DNA from: an uncultured Collinsella sp.
GTDB lineage: Bacteria; Actinomycetota; Coriobacteriia; Coriobacteriales; Coriobacteriaceae
Reading direction: 5' to 3'
Length of the DNA stretch: 7,386 bases
NCBI GenBank assembly: GCA_902490325.1
Contig: CABUDJ010000083.1
Location: 1-7,386 of the forward strand
Below, one piece after another: positions 1 to 7,386 of this stretch; position 1 is the stretch's first letter, and each line of letters begins with the position of its first letter. The notes under the pieces are model-generated. The model saw nothing but the letters and a program-made list of their open reading frames with translations, was not told the origin of the DNA and ran no database searches. The position numbers were made by a program, and so were the translations under genes.

Positions 1-196
1 GACTTGCAGCGACGGACCTCAGGACACTCTTACACCACGTCTGCGCGCGCGACCCGAATAGAGGCCGCAAAGAGGTCGTTTGAGGCGGTTTTGGCTGTTA
101 CTAAAAAGATAACAGTACTCATATTTGCTCTTTTTTGCCCACGGGGTCTGGAAAACGCCGTCAATGAGGTCTCAGGGAAGGCGCTTCGAGGGCTGC
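1..196. other. Intergenic stretch with no supported gene
   Basis: This stretch lies downstream of the exporter operon and its terminator. All frames were read and no recognisable protein emerged. A minus-strand ATG at 122-120 opens a 30-codon frame (MSTVIFLVTAKTASNDLF...) that stops at 32-30, but it has only a weak AAAGAG-like upstream sequence and no known family. A 6-bp perfect inverted repeat, CTGTTA (95-100) and TAACAG (110-115), with a 9-nt loop sits inside it. The plus frame from position 1 is open and runs on into the antisense of the exporter gene, which I take as a composition effect. The stretch could be the edge of a neighbouring gene's control region or a degenerate repeat; the sequence does not decide. 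Confidence 0.4.
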
Positions 197-236
197 AAAA
201 CAAAAACGGGGGCGCAGGTTGTCCTGCGCCCCCGTT
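197..236 (-). terminator. Rho-independent terminator of the marR-ABC exporter operon
   Basis: A perfect 14-bp stem is formed by 205-218 and 223-236 around a 4-nt loop (219-222). Its core is GGGGGCGCAGG paired with CCTGCGCCCCC. Read on the minus strand, the stem is followed directly by TTTTTGTTTT (206-197), the U-tract of an intrinsic terminator. It begins 32 nt past the stop codon of the last exporter gene (268-270), which is where an operon terminator would be expected. On the plus strand the A-tract lies before the stem and no U-run follows it, so termination works in the minus direction only. Confidence 0.95.
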
Positions 237-267
237 CTCGGGCGTTATTCGTTCTCTGCGGCCGTAT

Positions 268-2124
268 CTACGCCGCCTCGTCGAACTGCGAGTTGTACAG
301 GTCGGCGTAGAAGCCGCCCTGGGCGAGCAACTCGTCGTGTGTGCCCTTCTCGACGATGTCGCCGTCGCGGATCACCAAGATCACGTCGGCGTTGCGAATC
401 GTGGACAGGCGATGTGCGATAACAAAGCTGGTGCGGCCTTGCATCAGCGCATCCATGGCACGCTGAATAAGCTCCTCGGTACGAGTGTCAACGTTGGAGG
501 TCGCCTCGTCCAGAATCAGCGCCGGGCGGTCGGCCAAAATGGCACGGGCGATGGTCACGAGCTGGCGCTGACCCTGCGACAGGTTGGTGCCCTCCTCGTT
601 GATCATAAAGTCGTAACCGCCGGCGAGCGTATGAATAAAGTGGTCGCAGCGTGCGGCGCGTGCGGCGGCCTCGACTTCGGCATCGCTTGCATCGGGGCGT
701 CCGTAGCGGATGTTTTCGCGGATGGTGCCGTTAAACAGCCAAGTATCCTGCAACACCATGGCAAACTCGCCGCGAAGTGCCGCGCGGTCCCAATCGCGCA
801 CGTCGACACCCTCGACGCGCAGCGAACCGCCGTCCACATCGTAGAAGCGCTGCAGCAGCTTGATGAGCGTGGTCTTGCCAGCGCCGGTGGGACCGACGAT
901 GGCGATGGTCTGGCCGGGCTGCGCCTCGCAGCTAAAGTCGTGGATGATGGTCTTGTCGGGCGTATAGCCAAACTTGACATGGTCGAACTCCACGTGACCG
1001 GGGCGCTTCTCGGGGATCTGCGCGTCGGTCTTTTGCTCCTCCTCGGGCGCGGCCAGGAACTCAAAGACGCGCTCGGTGGCAGCGGCCATCGACTGCATCG
1101 TGTTGCTCACGTTGCCCAGCTGCTGCACGGGTTGCGTAAAGTTGCGAACGTACTGGATAAAGCTCTGGATATCGCCGGGCGTGGCATTGCCGGTCAGCGC
1201 GAGCTGTGCGCCCACCACGACGACGCCCACGTAGCCCATGTTGCCCACCAGGCTCATAAGCGGCATCATCAGGCCCGACAGGAACTGCGAGCGCCAGCCA
1301 CTAATAAAGAGACGGTCGTTTTGACGGTCGAACTCTTCGATCGAGGCCTCGGCGCGGTCGAACACCTGAATGACGTTCTGGCCGGCAAAGTCCTCCTCGA
1401 TAATGCCGTTGACGGCGCCCAGGACCTGCTGCTGCTCGCGGAAGTACGGCTGCGAGAAGTGAATCATCACCATCAAGATAATCGCGGCGGCCGGCAGCGT
1501 GAGCACGGTGACGCCGGTGAGCGGCAGGCTGATCGACAACATCATGACGAGCACGCCGATAATCTGCGTGACGGACGTAATAAGCTGCGTCACGCTCTGG
1601 TTGAGCGACTGGCCGAGTGTATCGACGTCGTTGGTGATGCGGCTGAGCACATCGCCCTTGCTGTGACCGTTGAAGTAGCTCATCGGCACGACGGCAATCT
1701 TGGCTGCGATCTCCTTGCGCATGCGGTAGCAGATCTTTTGCGTGACGCCGGTCATGAGCCAGCCCTGGATGAGGCTGCAGGCAGAGCTTGCCAGATACAG
1801 GCAGAGCAAAAAGCCGAGCGTCTTGGCGATCCAGTTAAAGTCGACATCGCCGGTGCCGTTGACCTTGGCAACCAGGCCCTCAAACAGCTTAGTCGTAACC
1901 TGGCCGAGCACCTTGGGCCCTACAATGTTAAAGATGACCGAGCACACGGCAAAGGCGACGGCGGCAAACACGGCAATCTTGTGCTGGCCGATATAGCCGA
2001 GCAGCTGCCTCATGGTGCCTTTAAAGTCCTTGGCCTTTTCGCCGCGACGCATGCCGCCCATGCGGCCCATGGGTCCACGCTGACGGGTGGGCTTGGGAAT
2101 TTGGGTCTTGGTCTCGTCTGCCAT
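268..2124 (-). CDS. ABC exporter half-transporter with the canonical ATP-hydrolysing site (heterodimer subunit B)
   Basis: This 618-residue protein has the usual length for a half-size ABC exporter: one six-helix transmembrane domain fused to one nucleotide-binding domain (NBD). It most likely pairs with the upstream gene product and pumps a hydrophobic drug, lipid or peptide out of the cell; the substrate cannot be read from sequence. The N-terminal ~45 residues are cytosolic and rich in Gly, Arg and Met. Membrane segments fall near 48-70, 100-125, 180-223 and 283-310. NBD motifs are Walker A GPTGAGKTT (411-419), Q-loop Q459, signature LSQGQ (515-519), Walker B ending in D539 with catalytic E540, D-loop SNVD (543-546) and switch His571. 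The Walker and His motifs are canonical, but the signature has Gln in place of the first Gly of LSGGQ, as in known asymmetric heterodimers such as TM287/288. The ATG overlaps the upstream stop by one base (TAATG), and a strong AAGGAGG precedes it. Confidence 0.96.
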   Translation of the reverse strand: MADETKTQIPKPTRQRGPMGRMGGMRRGEKAKDFKGTMRQLLGYIGQHKIAVFAAVAFAVCSVIFNIVGPKVLGQVTTKLFEGLVAKVNGTGDVDFNWIAKTLGFLLCLYLASSACSLIQGWLMTGVTQKICYRMRKEIAAKIAVVPMSYFNGHSKGDVLSRITNDVDTLGQSLNQSVTQLITSVTQIIGVLVMMLSISLPLTGVTVLTLPAAAIILMVMIHFSQPYFREQQQVLGAVNGIIEEDFAGQNVIQVFDRAEASIEEFDRQNDRLFISGWRSQFLSGLMMPLMSLVGNMGYVGVVVVGAQLALTGNATPGDIQSFIQYVRNFTQPVQQLGNVSNTMQSMAAATERVFEFLAAPEEEQKTDAQIPEKRPGHVEFDHVKFGYTPDKTIIHDFSCEAQPGQTIAIVGPTGAGKTTLIKLLQRFYDVDGGSLRVEGVDVRDWDRAALRGEFAMVLQDTWLFNGTIRENIRYGRPDASDAEVEAAARAARCDHFIHTLAGGYDFMINEEGTNLSQGQRQLVTIARAILADRPALILDEATSNVDTRTEELIQRAMDALMQGRTSFVIAHRLSTIRNADVILVIRDGDIVEKGTHDELLAQGGFYADLYNSQFDEAA

Positions 2125-4493
2125 TAGCGCTCGCCTCCTTCCGTAACGGCTGCAATTTCTTCTTGGGTAAGCCCCAGCTCCTCGGCGGAAAGCTGCGACT
2201 GTGCGATTTCCAGGTACGCCGGGCAGCTGCGCAGTAGCTCCTCGTGCGTGCCGGTGCCCACTACGTGACCGTCGTCGAGTACAATGATCTGGTCGGCGTG
2301 CATGATGGTCGCGATGCGTTGTGCCACGACCACGAGCGCGGCGTCGGTGACGTTTTTGGCCAGCTCCTCGCGCAGGCGCGCGTCGGTCTTGTAGTCGAGG
2401 GCGCTAAACGAGTCATCGAACACCACGACCTCGGGCTTTTTGGCCAGGGCGCGGGCGATGGCCAGGCGCTGGCGCTGACCGCCCGAGACATTGGAGCCGC
2501 CCTGGCTGATGGGGGAGTCGTAGCCGCCCTCGCGCTCGGCGATAAAGTCCTCCGCCTGGGCGACGCGTGCTGCCTGGCGCATGTCCTCGTCGCTTACCAT
2601 GTCGCCAGCAAACTTAAGGTTGCTCTCGACGGTGCCCGAGAACAGGCGTCCCTGCTGCGGGATATAGCCAATGCGGCGGCGTAGCTCGGAAAGGGTCATA
2701 TCGCGCACATCGATGCCGTCGAGCGAAATGCTGCCGCCCGTGACGTCGTACAGGCGCGGAATCAACTGCACGAGCGTGGACTTGCCCGAGCCCGTGGAGC
2801 CAATAATGCCGAGCATCTGACCGGCATGTGTGGTGAAGTTCACGCCGCTGATGACGTCGGCGCGGGCATCGGGATACTGGAAGCTTACGTCGCGGAAGGT
2901 GAGCTCACCGCGCGGCGCGCTGGCAGCAGGCAGTTTGGGCGAGGCAGGGTCGTTGATGCTCGTGGGGCAAGTGATGACCTCTTCCACGCGCTCGGCTGCG
3001 ACCTCGGCGCGGGGCAGGATGACCGAAACCATGGTGAGGATCATAAACGCCATGACGATTTGCATGGTGTAGGAGATGAACGCCATCATGTTGCCGACCT
3101 GCATCACGCCGTCGGACACGCCCTGCGCGCCAAACCAGACGATGAGCACGGTGATGCAGTTCATGACCAGCATCATGAGCGGCATCATAAAGCTCATGGC
3201 GCGGTTGGTGTAGAGCTGCGTGGTCATCAGGTCGAGCGAAGCCTTGTCAAAACGCTCGAGCTCATGCTCCTCGCGGTTGAACGAGCGGATGGGCATAAGG
3301 CCGTCGAGCAGCTCACGGGCGGTAAGGTTCACGCGGTCAACAAAGCTCTGCATCTTTTTGAACTTGGGCATGGTGAGGCCCATGAGCACGCCGACGACAG
3401 CCGAAACCGCGATGATGGCCACAGCGATGGTCCACTCCAGGCCGGTGTGGTTGGCCAGGACGCGCATGACGGCGACGATGCCCATGACGGGAGCCATCAG
3501 GCACATGCGGATAAACAGGGTTGCGGCCATCTGAATCTGCTGAATGTCGTTGGTGCAGCGGGTGATGAGCGAGGCCTGGCTAAACTTGCCCACCTCGGCC
3601 GGCGAGAAGTGCATAACCTTGTTGAAGGTCTCGCGGCGCAGGTCGCGTGCGATGGAACAGGCGGTGCGCGAGGCCACGGCGCCGGTCAGGATTGTGGCGA
3701 CGAGCGAGATCAGGCACAGGCCAAACATCGTGGTCGCCATGCGGCCCAGGTAGGCGTTCTGCACGTCGGCGGGGTCGATGCCCTGCGCCTTGTACTCGTC
3801 CTGCACATAGCTCACGGCGCGTTGGGTCACGATGGAGCCCGACATGGAGCCCATTTTGTCCGCCATATCGTTGGCGCCCTCGACGAGCTTGCCCTGATCG
3901 ATAAGACCGCCTTCAACGCCTAGGCGCAGGCTCTTCATGGTGATCTTACCGCCATCGGCATCAATCTGCTTTTGCATGTTCTGCGCCGCTGCGGCCTTCT
4001 GCTGCATCTCGGCGAGCTGCTCGGGCGTCATCGCCGCCATCTGCTCGGGGGTGGGCATGGCCTGAGCGGCGCCGCCATTGCTTGCCTCGGTGGATGCGCC
4101 GGTCATGTCGCCCATGGAGTCAGCGTCGATGCCCTGGTTGAACGAAAGGACGACAGTTTCGGGCAGACTCATGATGTCGGCAATCTTGCCGCCGTCGCCG
4201 CGCTCCTCCTCGGTGCCCTTGTACGTTCGAATGCCGTTATTGTCCGCATTGCTAAACACGGCCTCCACAGTTTTGGCGTCCTTGGCGCTCATAAAGAGTT
4301 CGAGGTCGTCGAGCGATTCGGCGCGAATGGTGTCGGGCACGGGCGAGGCGATACCGCCTTGCTGCACGCCCACGTCGACGATATCGCTCATATAGGTAGG
4401 CAGTGCCAGGTCGGCGTTGCAGCTGATTACGATGAGTACGATAGCTGTGAACAGTGCCAGGATATGCTTTTTAAAGAGCTTGAGAATCCTCAC
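2124..4493 (-). CDS. ABC exporter half-transporter with degenerate ATP site and large extracellular insertion (heterodimer subunit A)
   Basis: At 789 residues this is about 200 longer than a usual half-exporter. The excess lies between TM1 (~10-28) and TM2 (~252-275), where ~35-250 form a predicted extracellular domain. Further membrane segments are near 328-348, 353-375, 433-455 and 466-493. NBD motifs: Walker A GSTGSGKST (565-573), Q-loop Q613, signature VSGGQ (669-673), Walker B VVVFD (689-693), D-loop SALD (697-700). The catalytic Glu is replaced by Asp (D694) and the switch His by Gln (Q725), while the signature is intact. This is the mirror image of the downstream subunit, so the pair should form one active and one degenerate ATP site, as in TM287/288, LmrCD and BmrCD. 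BmrD is also known to carry an extracellular domain between TM1 and TM2. The GTG start (4493-4491) overlaps the marR stop in GTGA and has an AAAGGAGAG Shine-Dalgarno. The substrate is unknown; multidrug export is the default guess, given the MarR neighbour. Confidence 0.95.
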   Translation of the reverse strand: MRILKLFKKHILALFTAIVLIVISCNADLALPTYMSDIVDVGVQQGGIASPVPDTIRAESLDDLELFMSAKDAKTVEAVFSNADNNGIRTYKGTEEERGDGGKIADIMSLPETVVLSFNQGIDADSMGDMTGASTEASNGGAAQAMPTPEQMAAMTPEQLAEMQQKAAAAQNMQKQIDADGGKITMKSLRLGVEGGLIDQGKLVEGANDMADKMGSMSGSIVTQRAVSYVQDEYKAQGIDPADVQNAYLGRMATTMFGLCLISLVATILTGAVASRTACSIARDLRRETFNKVMHFSPAEVGKFSQASLITRCTNDIQQIQMAATLFIRMCLMAPVMGIVAVMRVLANHTGLEWTIAVAIIAVSAVVGVLMGLTMPKFKKMQSFVDRVNLTARELLDGLMPIRSFNREEHELERFDKASLDLMTTQLYTNRAMSFMMPLMMLVMNCITVLIVWFGAQGVSDGVMQVGNMMAFISYTMQIVMAFMILTMVSVILPRAEVAAERVEEVITCPTSINDPASPKLPAASAPRGELTFRDVSFQYPDARADVISGVNFTTHAGQMLGIIGSTGSGKSTLVQLIPRLYDVTGGSISLDGIDVRDMTLSELRRRIGYIPQQGRLFSGTVESNLKFAGDMVSDEDMRQAARVAQAEDFIAEREGGYDSPISQGGSNVSGGQRQRLAIARALAKKPEVVVFDDSFSALDYKTDARLREELAKNVTDAALVVVAQRIATIMHADQIIVLDDGHVVGTGTHEELLRSCPAYLEIAQSQLSAEELGLTQEEIAAVTEGGER
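2134..2140 (-). promoter_or_regulatory. Ribosome binding site of ABC exporter subunit B
   Basis: AAGGAGG on the minus strand lies inside the last codons of the upstream exporter gene, 9 nt before the ATG at 2124. It fixes this start and supports coupled translation of the two subunits, as needed for equal amounts of a heterodimer. Confidence 0.85.
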
Positions 4494-4939
4494 TCGGCAT
4501 CTCTCCTTTCTTGATTGTGGTCGATAATTTCGTTGGCACGTCTAAGAAGGCGTACCATCTCTTGGGTATCTGTTTCGCCGAGCTGCTCGAGGAAAGCCGC
4601 GGTGCGGTCCTCGAATTCCCGACGTTTAATTTCGAGATCCTGGAATCCCTTGTCGGTCACTATGACGTGTACGCGACGACGGTCGGTCTTTGAGTGCTCA
4701 CGCTCAACCCAGCCTTTGGCTTCGAGAGCGCGTAGGATATTGGCAATGCGGGCATTCGAGACCCAGGCGCGATCAGCGAGCTCGCTCGGCGTGAGCGAAC
4801 CGCCAGCGAGCATAAGGGCGCGCATGACAGCCATCTCGCCGCTGAGAGCTTTGTCCACAAAGCGCGAAACGCGCTGGTGAATGCCGCCAAACTCGGTAAG
4901 GAGCTGACGCCCAAGCTCATGGAAATCGGTATCTTCCAC
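4490..4939 (-). CDS. MarR-family winged-helix transcriptional regulator
   Basis: The 149-residue protein has the size and fold pattern of MarR regulators: an N-terminal dimerisation helix, a winged helix-turn-helix at about 33-98, and a C-terminal helix (~103-140) that completes the dimer interface. The recognition helix is around SNARIANILRALEAKGWVER (61-80). The wing follows with the family's conserved D-R-R (86-88) and ends in VTDKG (94-98). MarR proteins are usually dimeric repressors released by small ligands and often control a neighbouring efflux pump. This gene is first in an operon with two exporter genes and overlaps the next gene by 4 nt, so it most likely represses itself and the exporter. 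The start is GTG at 4939, with AGGGG 6 nt upstream; in-frame TAG codons shortly before it exclude a longer protein. The ligand is unknown. It could be an activator, but gene order favours a repressor. Confidence 0.93.
   Translation of the reverse strand: MEDTDFHELGRQLLTEFGGIHQRVSRFVDKALSGEMAVMRALMLAGGSLTPSELADRAWVSNARIANILRALEAKGWVEREHSKTDRRRVHVIVTDKGFQDLEIKRREFEDRTAAFLEQLGETDTQEMVRLLRRANEIIDHNQERRDAE
4501..4509 (-). promoter_or_regulatory. Ribosome binding site of ABC exporter subunit A
   Basis: AAAGGAGAG on the minus strand lies within the 3' end of marR, with the GGAG core 9 nt before the GTG at 4493. The nearby ATG at 4502-4500 is in another frame, so this site together with the GTGA overlap decides the GTG start. 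Confidence 0.8.
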
Positions 4940-4979
4940 CGAAAACCCCTAACACTAGAAACTATTTTCGGTGAAAGAT
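4931..4979. promoter_or_regulatory. Candidate MarR operator: paired inverted repeat over the marR start
   Basis: ATCTTCCACCGAAAA (4931-4945) and TTTTCGGTGAAAGAT (4965-4979) are inverted copies matching at 14 of 15 positions, separated by 19 nt. Each arm is itself near-palindromic: the right arm contains TTTC-GGT-GAAA, the left arm the same site with one change. The two short sites are 34 bp apart, close to three helical turns, so two dimers could bind the same face. The repeat covers the start codon and ribosome binding site of the MarR-like gene, the classical location for an autorepressed operator. The repeat is seen directly; its binding protein is inferred. Confidence 0.55.
4946..4950 (-). 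promoter_or_regulatory. Ribosome binding site of marR-like gene
   Basis: AGGGG on the minus strand lies 6 nt before the GTG start. It sits in the spacer of the inverted repeat at 4931-4979, so a protein bound to that repeat would cover the translation start region of the DNA. Confidence 0.6.
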
Positions 4980-4983
4980 GATA
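4978..4983 (-). promoter_or_regulatory. Possible -10 element of the marR-exporter operon
   Basis: TATCAT on the minus strand differs from TATAAT at one position. It would place transcription start near 4971, inside the right arm of the candidate operator, leaving a leader of about 30 nt. I see no good -35 hexamer at the right distance (the bases near 5001-5006 read CGTATA), so this is tentative. Confidence 0.22.
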
Positions 4984-5006
4984 CCCCTGCACGCGCGCCC
5001 TATACG

Positions 5007-5110
5007 GTAGATTTTGGGACATGCCTAGAAAACTACCTTTAGGCGACCTCCGTACACCGTCGGTGCCAGTAAAGTTTGGGGCAGATCGTTAGGCATGTCC
5101 CAAAGCCTAC
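5007..5110. repeat. Compound inverted repeat with TTTGGGACATGCC-like arms
   Basis: The arms 5007-5027 and 5090-5110 are inverted copies matching at 19 of 21 positions, including a perfect 15-bp core: TTTGGGACATGCCTA at 5013-5027 and its complement at 5090-5104. They are 62 nt apart. A third partial copy, TTTGGGGCA (5075-5083), can pair with TGTCCCAAA (5096-5104) in a 9-bp stem with one G-U pair, competing with the long-range pairing. The left arm is also bracketed by GGTAG (5006-5010) and CTACC (5033-5037). It lies between divergent genes and encodes nothing. It could be an operator array, an interspersed palindromic repeat or a short non-autonomous element; I see no target-site duplication. 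Confidence 0.6.
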
Positions 5111-5119
5111 TCAGAGGCA

Positions 5120-5149
5120 CTTTACCCTGCTAAAGCTGGCATAACAGCT
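5120..5149. repeat. Two adjacent short palindromes upstream of pflB
   Basis: CTTTA (5120-5124) pairs with TAAAG (5131-5135) across 6 nt. The next perfect inverted repeat overlaps it: AGCTG (5134-5138) and CAGCT (5145-5149), also with a 6-nt spacer. They lie about 85 bp upstream of the candidate pflB -35 region, a plausible place for an activator or repressor. They match no operator I can name and the arms are short, so chance is possible. Confidence 0.25.
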
Positions 5150-5232
5150 AGAGTGAACGTCGTACAAAGGCAAGGAAAAATACCAAACAAATCGGTGAAC
5201 GGTAGTTGTTCGCGCTCGCATTTCCTGCGGAT

Positions 5233-5259
5233 TTGTTAAAAACGCCCTAATGCTATAAA
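5233..5259 (+). promoter_or_regulatory. Candidate pflB promoter with extended -10
   Basis: TGCTATAAA (5251-5259) gives an extended -10 (TG-n-TATAAA). Upstream, TTGTTA (5233-5238) is a fair -35 at a short 15-nt spacing, partly offset by the TG extension. It is the best promoter-like sequence in the AT-rich part of the region. Transcription would start near 5266 and give a leader of about 220 nt before pflB. Other start sites closer to the gene are not excluded. Confidence 0.45.
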
Positions 5260-5265
5260 AAAAGA

Positions 5266-5489
5266 AACATATAACAGCCCTGATGAAGGGGGTAGCTATG
5301 TTATCCTTCTCAAACGGGTGAAATCTTGGGTTTTGGGTTGCAGTTCCAAGGTGGACAAACGTTTTTCCCTGTACCAACGTGTGGTGAAGAACGGAAGAAG
5401 CCGGTAGTGCAAGCCGATAATTCAAGAATTCAATAAGCAGCGGTGTGAGAGAGCGCCGCATTACACGTAACTAGGAGCGTGGTTACACA
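5266..5489 (+). other. Putative structured 5' leader of pflB
   Basis: If the promoter at 5233-5259 is used, this segment is an untranslated leader with several possible hairpins. H1 pairs ATAACA (5271-5276) with TGTTAT (5299-5304) and has an inner CCCT/AGGG stem (5278-5281 with 5287-5290). H2 pairs 5323-5330 with 5345-5352 (core CTTGG/CCAAG). H3 pairs ACCA (5373-5376) with TGGT (5382-5385). H4 pairs GCGGTG (5440-5445) with CGCCGC (5454-5459), with one G-U pair. H5 holds the ribosome binding site. No known riboswitch class is recognised, and no U-tract follows any hairpin, so there is no obvious attenuator. A 7-codon frame, MLSFSNG (5298-5321), follows an AAGGGGG sequence and might be a leader peptide. 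Confidence 0.3.
5467..5486 (+). promoter_or_regulatory. pflB ribosome binding site displayed in a hairpin loop
   Basis: AGGAG (5473-5477) is the only good Shine-Dalgarno before the ATG at 5490, though the 12-nt spacing is long. GTAACTA (5467-5473) can pair with TGGTTAC (5480-5486) in a 7-bp stem with one G-U pair, leaving GGAGCG (5474-5479) as the loop. Folding would shorten the effective distance from GGAG to the start codon while keeping GGAG exposed. The sequence TTACAC also occurs twice, at 5461-5466 and 5483-5488. The pairing is seen in sequence; any effect on translation is inferred. Confidence 0.5.

Positions 5490-7386
<1,897 letters not shown>

Noticed and set aside
205..236. The perfect GC-rich hairpin as part of a mobile element or CRISPR repeat
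   Set aside because: It occurs once, directly after an operon's stop codon, and is followed by a U-tract on that operon's strand, so terminator function explains it fully.
4..2127. A 707-codon open frame on the plus strand opposite exporter subunit B
   Set aside because: It is antisense to a gene with complete ABC motifs, its product is rich in His, Ala, Gly and Asp without domains, and such frames arise in GC-rich genes with biased third positions. Its TTG start at the window edge has no ribosome binding site.
2826..3923. A 365-codon plus-strand frame opposite exporter subunit A
   Set aside because: The product is a His/Asp/Ala/Gly-rich shadow of a gene with clear transmembrane and ATPase motifs.
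5195..5213. GTGAAC (5195-5200) and GTTCGC (5208-5213) as a Rex redox-sensor site for pflB
   Set aside because: Rex operators have GTGAA and TTCAC about 4 nt apart; here the gap is 9 nt and one arm has a mismatch.
5421..5434. TTCAAGAATTCAAT as an FNR/CRP-type site upstream of pflB
   Set aside because: It lacks the TTGAT-N4-ATCAA layout and is better described as a direct repeat of ATTCAA in an AT-rich patch.
5111..5461. A 116-codon minus-strand frame in the intergenic region
   Set aside because: No Shine-Dalgarno precedes its ATG at 5461, its composition is unlike the neighbouring genes, no domain is visible, and it overlaps the likely pflB promoter and leader.

Overview
The window most likely comes from a high-GC anaerobic gut actinobacterium of the Coriobacteriia, probably Collinsella or a close relative. 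This is inferred from GC-rich, strongly biased codon use, an oxygen-sensitive pyruvate formate-lyase very close to the E. coli protein, and the style of the MarR/ABC-exporter operon. No rRNA or other marker gene is present to prove it.

Layout. Positions 1-196 hold no gene I can support. A strong minus-strand intrinsic terminator (197-236) closes a three-gene minus-strand operon. In transcription order the operon is a MarR-family regulator (4939-4490), an ABC exporter half with a large extracellular insertion (4493-2124), and a second ABC exporter half (2124-268). The genes overlap by 4 nt and 1 nt, so they are almost certainly co-transcribed and translationally coupled. The two halves carry complementary defects in their nucleotide-binding domains, the signature of a heterodimeric exporter with one consensus and one degenerate ATP site. 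An imperfect 15-bp inverted repeat covers the marR ribosome binding site and start codon and is a good candidate for an autoregulatory operator.

Positions 4940-5489 are a 550-bp divergent intergenic region, more AT-rich than the genes. It holds the marR control region, a compound inverted repeat (5007-5110) built on a TTTGGGACATGCC-like motif, a candidate extended -10 promoter for the rightward gene, and a roughly 220-nt putative leader rich in short hairpins. One hairpin presents the Shine-Dalgarno sequence in its loop.

From 5490 to the window end runs pflB (formate C-acetyltransferase) on the plus strand. It is open at its 3' end, so the glycyl-radical domain is missing. The last 28 bases no longer encode the conserved PFL sequence, which suggests a contig-end artefact or a rearrangement.

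Functionally the two halves of the window look unrelated: a drug- or stress-responsive efflux operon beside a central fermentation gene. I see no convincing new defence or mobile system. The most interesting items are the extracellular insertion in the exporter, the paired operator, the compound inverted repeat, the structured pflB leader and the anomalous 3' end.
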